Shown: positions 43,358-52,898 of the stretch, piece by piece | Layout of the letters: the number at the start of each line of letters is the position of its first letter | Position numbering within the stretch: the first letter of the stretch is position 1 | NCBI GenBank assembly: GCA_015069205.1 | Contig: SVIZ01000004.1 | Span: 34,429 to 98,428 of the forward strand | Length of the DNA: 64,000 bases | Direction: 5' to 3' | Source of the DNA: Oscillospiraceae bacterium | Lineage (GTDB): Bacteria > Bacillota > Clostridia > Saccharofermentanales > Saccharofermentanaceae | Notes under the pieces: model-generated | Told to the model about the DNA's origin: nothing | Databases searched by the model: none | What the model saw: only the letters and a program-made list of their open reading frames with translations | Translations under genes and position numbers: made by a program

Positions 43358-43768
43358 CTATTGAGCATTCATTGTAATTCCATAAGCGCCGATAAGATAA
43401 TCTTCTATTGCGGCAGAGTCATCTTCACCGTTAAGATCGAACCATAGAAATCCGCCGTTTACAGATAATTCTTTCGCACTCATTATATCTCTCAAATATA
43501 CTTGAGCAACATGATTAGCGCAAACCCTGCAATCGTAAAGATCACGAAGTTCAGCTGCTTTGCTGATATCCTTAAGATCGGAAATCCCTTTCTCTTTCAG
43601 AAGATATAAATGAATAATGCGTGCAATATTCTTTCTGTTAATTTCATCGTCACGGTATAGTTTGTCTTCAAATTCAAGCCATCCGTTTTCAAAACCCTTC
43701 GAAAAGACATCTTCGTTATCTTCTCCGAAAACTTCAAGAAGTCTTTTAATGAACTGTTCACGTGTCAT
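43358..43768 (-). CDS. Uncharacterised 136-residue protein
   Basis: Not recognised. It is acidic, has no signal peptide or membrane helix, and has T-R-E-Q-F-I-K-R-L-L-E-V-F-G at the N-terminus and an R-I-I-H-L-Y-L-L-K helix near residue 50 that faintly recalls an SLH or EF-like helical repeat. Two cysteines occur close together in C-R-V-C near residue 80. Its ATG overlaps the alpha-galactosidase stop (ATGA), so it is translated after that gene and probably acts with it or with the hydrolase that follows. Confidence 0.65.
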   Translation of the reverse strand: MTREQFIKRLLEVFGEDNEDVFSKGFENGWLEFEDKLYRDDEINRKNIARIIHLYLLKEKGISDLKDISKAAELRDLYDCRVCANHVAQVYLRDIMSAKELSVNGGFLWFDLNGEDDSAAIEDYLIGAYGITMNAQ

Positions 43769-45546
43769 GCAACCGGTGAGATCCTGTAGACCACACAGTC
43801 ACAGGCAGAAATGGAATCAACAGAAAATGTCTTATCAGAAGATTCCTTGCAATCTTTAGTGAAAAGGTCTTTCAACTGATAAGATGAAGCGTTCTTGAAG
43901 TTTTCAACCACAGACTTACTCATATTATTAGAGATAAAACCAATGATCTGATCAACAGAAACACTTATCCTGGCTGAATGTTCTTCATTTTTAAGGTTAA
44001 AGAATGCAAGTGCTACATCACCATTATCAAGAGGCTTTGCTAGAACATCTACCCTGTTGTTATCCCTGATATATTCATTTGAAGGATCCTCACATTTAAT
44101 GGTTGTAAATATGCGCTTAGCCTGAATTCCAAGCAAGTCCTGATCAAGCGCGATAAGATCTTCGTTTGTGATTAGGTTATACATCCAGTCGCCTTTGTTA
44201 ACGCGTCTTAGATCCATACCGAGCATGAGCGGTGAATTCATCATGCACCACATGGTCATATGGGATTTGCACATGGTCTCAGTTATACCATCCATGCCGA
44301 TGACAAGCATGTCGGGATCATTCCATCCTTTGTTCAGACCTGCAAACTCATCCATTATTACTGCTTTGTTATACTGCGAAGTAATGGAAGTCGTGTAATC
44401 GCTCTCCCATGCAGCTGTACCGTTATTACCGTCAGCACCGACCTGAAATGTAATGTCATTTAGTATCCGCCATGAATCACCGACAAGGTGTCCCCAGTTC
44501 TGCGGCTGGGTCTTACCCCATTCACATATCGAGAATACTATGTCTCTGTCTTTACCGAAGTTCTCAAGTTCCTTACGGATCTCCGTATAAGAATTGAGGG
44601 TATTCTCCTGTCTTCTGTGATTCATTATTCTTATCCTATTGAATCTGGAAACAAGCTTTAATTTTATGGGAGCGGAATCTGTAAATGATTCAGGAGATTC
44701 GGTCTCAGGCAGCATGTCATCGAAAACGACATCGCTATTTACTGCAATCTGAAGCCATCTGCCCACACCTTCTTCTTTACCTGTAGCATAAGAAACGACA
44801 AGCTCATAATAACCGGGTTCATCTATCTGAACTTCAAATACAAGTTCACTGCTTCTAAGTCCGGCAGGACTGTGATCAGGAGCAGTACCATCAAATGTAC
44901 CGATAAAGGTTACGTAGTCATCTTTTACAGATGCACGTGTTCCGGTGATATCTGCATCGTTTACTGCCGAATAAGTTGAACCCGCTATAGTTATTGATCT
45001 TATATTGGGAGCATAAGAATATATGGCATTCTCAGGATCAGCAAATGTTGCGTTATCCCACATGTAATAACAGTTATCGACTTTAATGAAATCAATTTCC
45101 CAATTGATGTAGTCTTCACAGTCTATCTTCTCGTGCTTATATATTCCGACTTCAGCACCTGAACAGAGCTTTGTTCCGATATCGTTATACATACCGAACT
45201 TAAGACCAGCAGCATGTACAGTATCAGCCATCGCCTTAAAGCCTGACGGGAATTTAACAGGATCAGACTCAAGATGGCCATTAACTCTTTCAGGACGGTA
45301 GCATCCGTCATCAAGAACTACATACTTATAACCGAAATCATCAAGACCTAATTCTTTGATCTTCACGATCATAGCCTTTGTCAGTTCTTCATTGTTGCCG
45401 CTGCCAAAAGCATTCCAGCTGTTCCAGCCCATAGCCGGAAGACGCTGTTTTTTCGATGGAAACAAAGGCTCATCGCTTCCCTGAAACGAATCAAATCTTA
45501 AGCGGTTATCAGTGATCTGTGAAGGTCTTTCAGAATCCATTATCAT
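43765..45546 (-). CDS. GH27 alpha-galactosidase with an inserted beta-rich domain
   Basis: Glycoside hydrolase family 27: M-G-W-N-S-W-N-A-F-G near the N-terminus, Y-V-V-L-D-D-G-C-Y, nucleophile Asp in F-I-K-V-D-N-C-Y, and acid/base Asp in G-W-N-D-P-D-M-L. The enzyme should release terminal alpha-galactose from raffinose-family sugars or galactomannan. Between the nucleophile strand and F-S-I-C-E-W-G is an extra segment of about 155 residues (DNA about 44587-45051), rich in beta-strand pattern with Y-Y-E-L-V-V-S-Y and resembling a CBM6/35-type module. There is no signal peptide, so it acts in the cytoplasm. Start is uncertain among 45561, 45546 and 45540; 45546 overlaps the GH13 stop as ATGA. 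Confidence 0.86.
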   Translation of the reverse strand: MIMDSERPSQITDNRLRFDSFQGSDEPLFPSKKQRLPAMGWNSWNAFGSGNNEELTKAMIVKIKELGLDDFGYKYVVLDDGCYRPERVNGHLESDPVKFPSGFKAMADTVHAAGLKFGMYNDIGTKLCSGAEVGIYKHEKIDCEDYINWEIDFIKVDNCYYMWDNATFADPENAIYSYAPNIRSITIAGSTYSAVNDADITGTRASVKDDYVTFIGTFDGTAPDHSPAGLRSSELVFEVQIDEPGYYELVVSYATGKEEGVGRWLQIAVNSDVVFDDMLPETESPESFTDSAPIKLKLVSRFNRIRIMNHRRQENTLNSYTEIRKELENFGKDRDIVFSICEWGKTQPQNWGHLVGDSWRILNDITFQVGADGNNGTAAWESDYTTSITSQYNKAVIMDEFAGLNKGWNDPDMLVIGMDGITETMCKSHMTMWCMMNSPLMLGMDLRRVNKGDWMYNLITNEDLIALDQDLLGIQAKRIFTTIKCEDPSNEYIRDNNRVDVLAKPLDNGDVALAFFNLKNEEHSARISVSVDQIIGFISNNMSKSVVENFKNASSYQLKDLFTKDCKESSDKTFSVDSISACDCVVYRISPVA

Positions 45547-46853
45547 CTTTCCATTAACCATATCTCTGACGAGAACGGCTGTAATGTTGAGCCTCCGCCG
45601 AAGTCATGAATGTTGCCGGATATGAGTTCTTTTGCCTGACCGCATCCTGCATCGAAATGTGCAGTATAAGGATTGGAATCCATGTTGATCGCTACCATAA
45701 TTCTCTGATCGCCGGAATTACGCTCGAAGATACATTGCTTATTTGTCAGAACAACGATTCGGAGACCGCCATAATTAAGAGCATTGGAATTCCTCTTGGC
45801 TTCGGATAATTTAGCAATGTGATCAGTAAGTCCGTTCCATTCAGGCTTTTCAAAGCAAGCTCTTAATGCAGGGTCGCCTTCTTCTTTTCTGGCCTTTGCG
45901 CCCCACTCGGAGCCATAGTAAACACAAGGTATACCGGGCATTGTAAATACGAGTGTATAAACAAGAGGCAGGCATCTCTCATCGTTCAGAATCGATGCGA
46001 TCCTCGTGACATCGTGGTTATCTGCAAACGAGAGAAGATGCGCTCCCCTGCAAACTGTCCAGTCTTCTGGCCCGAAGAGTCTCATGAGAGAATGCATGAT
46101 CTCAAACATGTTGGCTGAATTAAAGGATGAATAGATTCCCTTGTAACACTGATAGTTTGTAAGTGAATGCAGATGCATTTCATTAAGCATTCTTCCATAT
46201 TCGCCGTGAAGGACCTCACCCAGAAGGAAGAATTCATTCTTCTTGGAATCTGTAAATTCACGGAGTCGTCTTAAGAATTCATGGTCAAGACAATACGCAA
46301 CATCAAGTCTTAATCCGTCTATATCGAAGAAATCGATCCAATAGTTTACTTTATCGAGGATGTGGTCGATAACTGCAGGGTTTCTGAGATTGAGCTTAAC
46401 CAGGTCGTAATTGCCTTCCCAGCCTTCATACCAGAAACCGTCGTTATAGTTTGAATTACCGTCAAAAGAAAGATGAAACCAGTCTTTATAAGGAGAATCC
46501 CACTTCTTTTCCTGAACATCCTTAAAAGCCCAGAAACCTCTGCCGACGTGATTGAACACGCCGTCCAGAACTACCTTGATTCCCTCTTTATGAAGCTTTG
46601 ATACAACCTTTTTGAAATCATCATTCGTACCGAGTCTCGTATCTATAAGGCCGTAATCTCTGGTGTTATATCCGTGTGTATCTGATTCGAATACAGGAGA
46701 AAAATAAATAGCATTGATTCCCAGTTTTTTCATGTGGGGGATCCAGTCTAAGACCTTTAAGATCCTTGATTCAGGCTTGCCGTCATTCTCAAAAGGTGCC
46801 CCGCAAAACCCCAAGGGATAGATCTGATAAAAAACTGCTTCTTCAAACCACAT
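45543..46853 (-). CDS. GH13 alpha-amylase family enzyme
   Basis: A 436-residue TIM-barrel glycoside hydrolase with the four GH13 regions: D-G-V-F-N-H (I), G-L-R-L-D-V-A (II, nucleophile Asp), L-L-G-E-V-L-H (III, acid Glu) and F-A-D-N-H-D (IV). It lacks a signal peptide and large C-terminal domain, which suggests an intracellular maltodextrin- or cyclomaltodextrin-cleaving enzyme, though exact specificity cannot be read. It is directly next to the membrane protein upstream and overlaps the GH27 gene, so the two sugar enzymes are made together. Confidence 0.9.
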   Translation of the reverse strand: MWFEEAVFYQIYPLGFCGAPFENDGKPESRILKVLDWIPHMKKLGINAIYFSPVFESDTHGYNTRDYGLIDTRLGTNDDFKKVVSKLHKEGIKVVLDGVFNHVGRGFWAFKDVQEKKWDSPYKDWFHLSFDGNSNYNDGFWYEGWEGNYDLVKLNLRNPAVIDHILDKVNYWIDFFDIDGLRLDVAYCLDHEFLRRLREFTDSKKNEFFLLGEVLHGEYGRMLNEMHLHSLTNYQCYKGIYSSFNSANMFEIMHSLMRLFGPEDWTVCRGAHLLSFADNHDVTRIASILNDERCLPLVYTLVFTMPGIPCVYYGSEWGAKARKEEGDPALRACFEKPEWNGLTDHIAKLSEAKRNSNALNYGGLRIVVLTNKQCIFERNSGDQRIMVAINMDSNPYTAHFDAGCGQAKELISGNIHDFGGGSTLQPFSSEIWLMER

Positions 46854-47597
46854 TTATGCTTTTCCTTCTTTCCGTTCTTTCTTTTCCTTAGCTTTAAGCT
46901 TAATGCAGGTAATCAATCCCGCAAAACCCATTATGAAGATAATTGCTACAACAACAATGCCGCTGTATTTTTCGATCATTCTGGCAAAATCTGACAGCTG
47001 ACCTTCATCCCTGTGAGAAAACGCCCACATAAGAGCAAGTGATGAAACCATCGCATCAACAATACCGATCTTTCTTAAAGACAATGCAGTAAGTGATTTG
47101 TGCTTATGGGCCTTAAACAAATTGATCAACGCAAGAGTAACTTTATATGCAACATAAACACCATAAGCATATACAAGAATGCCCGGATAGTCGTGTGTCA
47201 CATTACCTTTGACTATAAGATAAACAGCATATGCGAAAACTGCATCAAGCAGAATGAGGTTTCTTGAAAACTTACGGTAATTAACTCTCTCGCTGAATCT
47301 TTTGCCTTTGAAGATCGCTCCCCTGCCTGCTCTATATAAAATATTGATTCTGAGCATATAAAGAAGGACATGATAAAAGGACATTACGAAAAGCCAGAAA
47401 GAAAATGTAAGAACAGCCATCGTAAAAAGAAATATCGAATAAACGATATCGAAGGCTATTGATGGCAAAGCCAGAGCAACCGTCTTACGTTTGTAATCGG
47501 TTACATAATCCCAGAAATGCCTGAATTTGGTCTTCTGAGGTTCAGAAGATTCAACCGTTTCCGGATCTGCCTGGATGATGTCTTTGTCCTTCTTCAT
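46854..47597 (-). CDS. Uncharacterised multi-pass membrane protein
   Basis: A 247-residue protein with charged ends and about six hydrophobic helices (near residues 40-65, 70-90, 115-132, 140-160, 185-200, 215-238). No known transporter motif was recognised. It lies between UPF0210 and the GH13 gene with gaps of five and zero bases, so it shares the transcript; a sugar-related role is possible but unsupported by sequence. Confidence 0.75.
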   Translation of the reverse strand: MKKDKDIIQADPETVESSEPQKTKFRHFWDYVTDYKRKTVALALPSIAFDIVYSIFLFTMAVLTFSFWLFVMSFYHVLLYMLRINILYRAGRGAIFKGKRFSERVNYRKFSRNLILLDAVFAYAVYLIVKGNVTHDYPGILVYAYGVYVAYKVTLALINLFKAHKHKSLTALSLRKIGIVDAMVSSLALMWAFSHRDEGQLSDFARMIEKYSGIVVVAIIFIMGFAGLITCIKLKAKEKKERKEGKA

Positions 47598-47602
47598 AAA
47601 GA

Positions 47603-48961
47603 TCAGTTACGCATTGAATGGATCGGTGCAGGAATCCTTCCGCCTCTGTGGATAAAATCAGCACAAGAAGCACGATTAACATCCATAATGGGTGCAGTTC
47701 CAAGAAGTCCGCCAAACTCAACGCTGTCACCGACATTTTTACCGGGAACAGGAATAAGTCTTACGGCTGTTGTCTTATTGTTGAATGTGCCTACTGCCAT
47801 CTCGTCAGCGATGATGCCGGAGATCGTCTCGGCAGTCGTATCACCCGGAACAGCGATCATGTCAAGACCTACGGAGCAAACGCAAGTCATTGCTTCGAGT
47901 TTTTCGAGCTTCAGAGAACCTGATCTTGCAGCAGCGATCATGCCTTCATCTTCGGAGACCGGAATGAATGCACCGGAAAGACCGCCGACATAAGAAGATG
48001 CCATGATACCGCCCTTCTTAACTGCGTCATTAAGCATAGCAAGCGCAGCAGTCGTACCCCATGTACCGCATGTCTCAAGTCCGAATTCCTCCAAAAGTCT
48101 TGCGACTGAGTCACCTACTGCAGGTGTTGGAGCAAGTGAGAGGTCGATTATTCCAAAAGGAACTCTTAATCTCTCAGAAGCTTCCCTGGCAACAAGCTCA
48201 CCTACTCTGGTGATCTTGAATGCAGCCTTCTTAATTGTCTCTGCAACTGTACCAAAGTCCCTGCCTCTGACGCCTTCAAGAGCGTGCTTAACAACACCAG
48301 GACCGGAAATACCAACGTTAATTACACATTCAGGTTCGCCGGGACCTAAGAAAGCTCCTGCCATAAACGGATTATCTTCTGGTGCGTTAGCGAAAACAAC
48401 GAGCTTTGCACAGCCAAGAGCACCTGATTCTTTAGTAGCTTCAGCAGTCTTCTTGATGACTAATCCCATGTCACGGACGGCATCCATATTGATACCGGTC
48501 CTTGTTGAAGCGACATTAACTGATGAGCATACGAGTTCTGTTGCTGCGAGCGCATCAGGAATGGATTCGATTAAGACCTTGTCTGAATTTGTATAGCCCT
48601 TCTGTACAAGCGCTGAGAAACCGCCGATGAAGTTTACTCCGCAGGTTCTTGCAGCTTTGTCTAACACCTGTGCGAAAGGCGTATAATCCTTAGCTCTGCA
48701 TGCTGAAGCGACAATGGAGATAGGTGTTACGGATATTCTCTTGTGAATGATCGGAATACCATACTTTTTGCTGATGAGCTCACCTGTCTCGACAAGCTTT
48801 CCTGCGTATTTGCAGATCTTATCGTAGATCCTGTTGCAGGATTCCTCAACCGTCGGTGCAGCGCAGTCCATAAGCGAGATACCCATGGTAATGGTACGGA
48901 TATCGAGATGCTGGTCATTGAACATCTGCATCGTTTCAATTATTTCGCGATCGTTAATCAT
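47603..48961 (-). CDS. UPF0210/DUF711 (PFL) family protein
   Basis: A 452-residue conserved protein of unknown function, recognised by the N-terminus [33 protein letters not shown] and the C-terminal [14 protein letters not shown]. The family has a radical-enzyme-like (pyruvate formate-lyase-type) fold by structural studies. It follows the ACT-domain gene by 17 bases, an arrangement seen in many Firmicutes, which implies that they work together. Confidence 0.9.
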   Translation of the reverse strand: MINDREIIETMQMFNDQHLDIRTITMGISLMDCAAPTVEESCNRIYDKICKYAGKLVETGELISKKYGIPIIHKRISVTPISIVASACRAKDYTPFAQVLDKAARTCGVNFIGGFSALVQKGYTNSDKVLIESIPDALAATELVCSSVNVASTRTGINMDAVRDMGLVIKKTAEATKESGALGCAKLVVFANAPEDNPFMAGAFLGPGEPECVINVGISGPGVVKHALEGVRGRDFGTVAETIKKAAFKITRVGELVAREASERLRVPFGIIDLSLAPTPAVGDSVARLLEEFGLETCGTWGTTAALAMLNDAVKKGGIMASSYVGGLSGAFIPVSEDEGMIAAARSGSLKLEKLEAMTCVCSVGLDMIAVPGDTTAETISGIIADEMAVGTFNNKTTAVRLIPVPGKNVGDSVEFGGLLGTAPIMDVNRASCADFIHRGGRIPAPIHSMRN

Positions 48962-48978
48962 ATAAACCTCTTAAATAA

Positions 48979-49263
48979 TCAGATTGTATGCATGGCATTG
49001 AAAAGACCCGTGTGCTGTATCGTGATCTGTACACCGAGCTTTTTGCCGAGTTCACCGAGCTTTTCCGAGATGTCTGATTCTTCAATAACAACGTCTTTAA
49101 GATCTACCATCATTACCATCGTAAAGATGTCATCAAGGATAGTCTGAGATATGTCTTTGATGTTGATTCCATAGTCTGCAAGAAGTCTTGAGACGTCAGC
49201 AATGATACCGACTCTGTCCCTTCCCAATACTGTTACAACAGCTGTATTCTTTTCCTGATTCAT
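48979..49263 (-). CDS. ACT-domain regulatory protein (UPF0237)
   Basis: A 94-residue protein formed by one ACT domain: V-T-V-L-G-R-D-R-V-G-I-I-A-D-V-S-R-L-L-A then N-I-K-D-I-S-Q-T, the ligand-binding glycine loop and first helix. Such free-standing domains bind amino acids and usually regulate a partner, here presumably the UPF0210 protein. The start at 49263 is fixed by GGAGGTG eight bases upstream; a longer frame would overlap the previous gene. Confidence 0.9.
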   Translation of the reverse strand: MNQEKNTAVVTVLGRDRVGIIADVSRLLADYGINIKDISQTILDDIFTMVMMVDLKDVVIEESDISEKLGELGKKLGVQITIQHTGLFNAMHTI

Positions 49264-49327
49264 AAATGAAACACCTCCTGCTTTTATGGTTTTGATTTTA
49301 TCTCTAAAATCGTTAAAACAACATTGA

Positions 49328-50977
49328 TTATTGAGTTTTCGAACAGTTAAGCAAAGAATCGGCAAGTTTATTGGCGCATTTTATGCCGTCTATCGCAGAT
49401 GACATGATACCGCCTGCATAACCGGCACCTTCGCCACACGGATAGACACCTTCAACTGAAGTGCTCTGAAGTGATTCAGGATCTCTTACGAGCCTTACCG
49501 GAGATGAACTTCTGGCTTCAACAGCTGTTAAAACCGCATCCGGATCATCAAAACCTTTGATCTTCCTGCCCATTACATTTATGCCATCTTTAATCGTATC
49601 CAAAATTATTTCAGGGAAAACTTCAGACAGATCACCACAGCTAACACCCGGCATAAACGAAGGTTTTACCTTACCGAATTCTGTTGTAATGCTGTTCTTG
49701 ATTAAATCTCCGTATCTAACTGAAGGCGCTTTGCCGGTACTGCCGCCTGCAATAAACGCTTTATGTTCAAGCTCTTCCTGGAATTTAATTCCGTCTAGAA
49801 CACCATCACCATAATCATTACTGTCTATAGGGACGAGGATCGCACTGTTTGAATTCTCTAAATCTCGGGCACGGTAGCTCATACCATTTGTACAGACACT
49901 TCTGCTGTCACTTTGGGCAGCAACTACTTCGCCGCCAGGACACATACAAAAAGTATAGAGTTTACGGCCTGTCTTTGTATCACATGAAAGCTTATAGATC
50001 GCAGGAGTAACATCAGGCGAAAAAGCCGAATCAAATCCGAATTGGGATATATCAATATCAGAACGCAGATGCTCTATTCTAACGCCAACAGAGAAAGGTT
50101 TGGACTGCATATCCATTCCGAGTCTGTTAAGAGCCCTGAATGTATCCCTGCTGGAGTGGCCGATCGCAAGTATAAGCTTTTCACATGGTATTTCATATGT
50201 TCCGTCGTCTGATTCAACGGTGATACTGTTAAGCCTGCCTTTTGATGTCTTATAGCCGAGAAAAACAGTATTAAACCTTACATCACCGCCTAATGCGATA
50301 ATGTCTTCCCTGACACCGGTAACGACTTTCCTTAATCTGTCAGTGCCGATATGCGGATGAGCATCGTACATAATGTCTGAAGGTGCTCCATGAGCTATCA
50401 TAGACTGCAGTACAAAGTCCTTGAGACCTGAACTTATACCTGAGTATAGTTTACCGTCAGAAAAGGTTCCGGCTCCGCCCTCGCCAAACTGTATATTTGA
50501 ATTTGGTTTGACAGTACCTTTTCCCTGCTTAAATACTTCTGTGTCTTTAATTCTCTGACTCATTTCCGGACCACGTTCAAGAACGATCGGTCTTAACCCG
50601 TATTTTGCAAGGATGAGAGCTGCATAAAGTCCTGCAGGGCCTGTGCCTACAACTACAGGACGTTTAAATTCTATAGTAGCATCAAAATCATCAATATAAG
50701 GAAGTCCTGTAGAATCGATCTCTTCTGACCTGGTTTTTCTTGATTCAGGCAGGATAAAATCAAACCTGTAATTGATAAACACTTTGCCATGTCTGGCATC
50801 GATAAACTTCTTGGTGATATCAAGAACTTTATTTCCTTCTTCAAGCTCTTTTAGACCTGCCCGCATGGCTTTATTGCCTGACTTTTCGATCTCTTTTACT
50901 ATCAGGACCGAATCAGGATTTTTGGATAAGACGGTTTTGTCTTTTAAAACTTCAGGTTTAACTTTTATCTCAAACAT
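49328..50977 (-). CDS. FAD-dependent oxidoreductase (COG2509-like)
   Basis: About 549 residues. An N-terminal basic domain of some 80 residues precedes a Rossmann loop V-V-V-G-T-G-P-A-G-L-Y-A-A near residue 107 and L-E-R-G-P-E. Later segments G-G-A-G-T-F-S-D-G-K-L and the C-terminal P-C-G-E-G-A-G-Y-A-G-G-I match the uncharacterised NAD/FAD-utilising dehydrogenase family. Start 50977 fits M-F-E-I-K-V with GGAAGG upstream and overlaps the next flavoprotein gene's stop by eight bases. Substrate unknown. Confidence 0.88.
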   Translation of the reverse strand: MFEIKVKPEVLKDKTVLSKNPDSVLIVKEIEKSGNKAMRAGLKELEEGNKVLDITKKFIDARHGKVFINYRFDFILPESRKTRSEEIDSTGLPYIDDFDATIEFKRPVVVGTGPAGLYAALILAKYGLRPIVLERGPEMSQRIKDTEVFKQGKGTVKPNSNIQFGEGGAGTFSDGKLYSGISSGLKDFVLQSMIAHGAPSDIMYDAHPHIGTDRLRKVVTGVREDIIALGGDVRFNTVFLGYKTSKGRLNSITVESDDGTYEIPCEKLILAIGHSSRDTFRALNRLGMDMQSKPFSVGVRIEHLRSDIDISQFGFDSAFSPDVTPAIYKLSCDTKTGRKLYTFCMCPGGEVVAAQSDSRSVCTNGMSYRARDLENSNSAILVPIDSNDYGDGVLDGIKFQEELEHKAFIAGGSTGKAPSVRYGDLIKNSITTEFGKVKPSFMPGVSCGDLSEVFPEIILDTIKDGINVMGRKIKGFDDPDAVLTAVEARSSSPVRLVRDPESLQSTSVEGVYPCGEGAGYAGGIMSSAIDGIKCANKLADSLLNCSKTQ

Positions 50978-52229
50978 TCTGAGATATACCTTCCGCTGCA
51001 AGAGCTGCCGAAGTCCAAGCCCACTGCAGGTTGTAACCTCCGCAGATTCCGTTTACGTTAACTGCCTCACCAATGATATAAAGTCCGGGGCAGTTTTTGA
51101 CCTGCAAGTTATCATCTAATTTAGAGAGCTTGAATCCGCCTGATGAGACCTGTGCCTTATCAGCATCTCCATAACCCGTAACACTTACGGGGAAAGCGCA
51201 TAAGAGATTAGAAAGTTTGGCTATCTTCTTATCGTCAAGCTCGCGGAGAGTCATCTTATCGCACTTTAATCCCATGCTCTTCATTACGAAATCAGTGATA
51301 TTTCTTAAGAGCATGCCGGACAAAGCATCAGCACAGTTTCTGTGAGCATACATCTGACGCCTGATATATATCATCTGGCAGATCTCACCGGCTGATTTGC
51401 CGGTAAGATTAAGAACAGCCTTAATATCTGTCTCCCCTTCATCTATGAGCTTAACGACACTGTCAGAAACATCCATTACACATATGCCGGAGATACCGCC
51501 TTCTTTGGTAAAAAGGATCTCACCCTCAGACTGAGCCTTTATTATCCCGTCGCTGTTTAATATCTTAACGTCGCCTCTGCACCTGATACCTGCAAGCGCC
51601 TTGATACCGGGCGCGTCTGATGTAAGAGATGTAAGCGCTGGTCTGAAAGGAACAAAGAAGGATTCGTCTGCCATGCCTTCCATGATATTTACGACATCAC
51701 CGTTGGATCCGGTTGAAGGATATGTGATTCCGCCGGTTGCTATGACTACATTCTTAGCCAGATAAGTCTCATCAGAATCAGATGTCACTTCGAAAAATTT
51801 GTTTTTGACAATTGAAGCAACATGTTCTTTGAATACAGTTTCAATATGGAAATCTTCAAGATAGAACCTTAAAGCGTCGACAACGGTGGAACTCTTTAAA
51901 GTAGAGGGATAAATAAGAGTACCTTTCTGTTCAAGAACAACGCCGAGAACATTTTCATAGAAATCAGCAGTCTCAAGATATCCGTATCTGTTAAGACATT
52001 TTTCAAGTTTAAAAACATCGTCAGTGTTATACTTTGAGATCTCTATTGCGGAATTTGACAGATTACATCTGCCGCTTCCTGTAAGGGCAAGCTTCTTGCC
52101 TACTCTGCTGCCGCCTTCAAGAATAAGGACCTTCTTACCGGCAAATGCAGCCCTGGCAAGCCTGGCTGCACAGTAAAGACCTGCAGCACCTCCTCCAATT
52201 ATCAGACAATCGTAGATGTTATTACTCAT
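50970..52229 (-). CDS. BaiN/YhiN-like flavoprotein (HI0933 family)
   Basis: A 419-residue FAD protein: I-I-G-G-G-A-A-G-L-Y-C-A-A near residue 10, G-G-S-R-V-G-K-K-L-A-L-T-G-S-G-R-C-N-L-S (about 41-60) and the C-terminal G-E-A-V-N-V-N-G-I-C-G-G-Y-N-L-Q-W-A signature. One homologue, BaiN, was proposed to act on bile-acid intermediates, but most have no known reaction. It overlaps the CYTH gene by eight bases and the second flavoprotein by eight, so three genes are translationally coupled. Confidence 0.9.
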   Translation of the reverse strand: MSNNIYDCLIIGGGAAGLYCAARLARAAFAGKKVLILEGGSRVGKKLALTGSGRCNLSNSAIEISKYNTDDVFKLEKCLNRYGYLETADFYENVLGVVLEQKGTLIYPSTLKSSTVVDALRFYLEDFHIETVFKEHVASIVKNKFFEVTSDSDETYLAKNVVIATGGITYPSTGSNGDVVNIMEGMADESFFVPFRPALTSLTSDAPGIKALAGIRCRGDVKILNSDGIIKAQSEGEILFTKEGGISGICVMDVSDSVVKLIDEGETDIKAVLNLTGKSAGEICQMIYIRRQMYAHRNCADALSGMLLRNITDFVMKSMGLKCDKMTLRELDDKKIAKLSNLLCAFPVSVTGYGDADKAQVSSGGFKLSKLDDNLQVKNCPGLYIIGEAVNVNGICGGYNLQWAWTSAALAAEGISQNV

Positions 52230-52890
52230 AATCAGTTCCCGTTGCTAACTTTAATGTTCGTCCGTACTTGGTATTATCAAGCGGAACACAGCCTGTCTTA
52301 CCGGATATTTTTTTCGCAAGCTGATCAATATCAGCAGGTTCACCTGATTTTAATTCCAGTTCAAGTTCACATATCTCGTCAGTTTTGGAACCGTCTGAAT
52401 TAGTTATCAGACCATAGTCAAAACACGCTTCTATAGTACTATCAGCAAAAGCAAGATTATATATGATCCTGTTAAAAGAATTGGAACATATGGGCTTAAG
52501 ATCTTCATCTTTAATGCCGCAGAAGACTTCAGACAGCATATCCGAAGGATCACTGTCAGTGGTAATCAGAGACTTAAATCGCTCAATGGAGAACTGATCA
52601 TCTTCACTTCTGGCATTCCACTCATAACGTTTGTGGAAACCTTCCGTTACTCCTCCACCGTACTTTACGGTGAATTCATAGAAATCTTCTTCGGAACCCT
52701 TATAATGTCTTACTCTGATCATACCTCCGCGTTTTGTTATGTCCATGCCGAGAGTATCAATGTAAGTGTTTTCAAGAAGTACGGACTCAGGCTTAACAGC
52801 ATCGGTGCAATATTCCGTGAATTCGTCCGAAACTGCCAGACCGTATAATTTATCCCTGCTGTCAAAACTGAGCTTTACTTCCAATTCCAT
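52222..52890 (-). CDS. CYTH-domain (triphosphate tunnel) protein
   Basis: The N-terminus M-E-L-E-V-K-L-S-F holds the E-x-E-x-K metal/triphosphate motif of the CYTH superfamily, which includes thiamine-triphosphatases, inorganic triphosphatases and class IV adenylyl cyclases. Later K-Y-G-G-G-V, K-R-Y-E-W and E-L-E-L-E segments line up with the tunnel strands. Its 222 residues fit a single domain. Substrate cannot be told. The gene follows the DUF5711-like gene by eight bases. Confidence 0.85.
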   Translation of the reverse strand: MELEVKLSFDSRDKLYGLAVSDEFTEYCTDAVKPESVLLENTYIDTLGMDITKRGGMIRVRHYKGSEEDFYEFTVKYGGGVTEGFHKRYEWNARSEDDQFSIERFKSLITTDSDPSDMLSEVFCGIKDEDLKPICSNSFNRIIYNLAFADSTIEACFDYGLITNSDGSKTDEICELELELKSGEPADIDQLAKKISGKTGCVPLDNTKYGRTLKLATGTDYE

Positions 52891-52898
52891 AATTGACC

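Noticed and set aside
48003..48596. Plus-strand frame of 197 codons inside UPF0210
   Set aside because: Antisense to a well-recognised gene, composition typical of a shadow frame.
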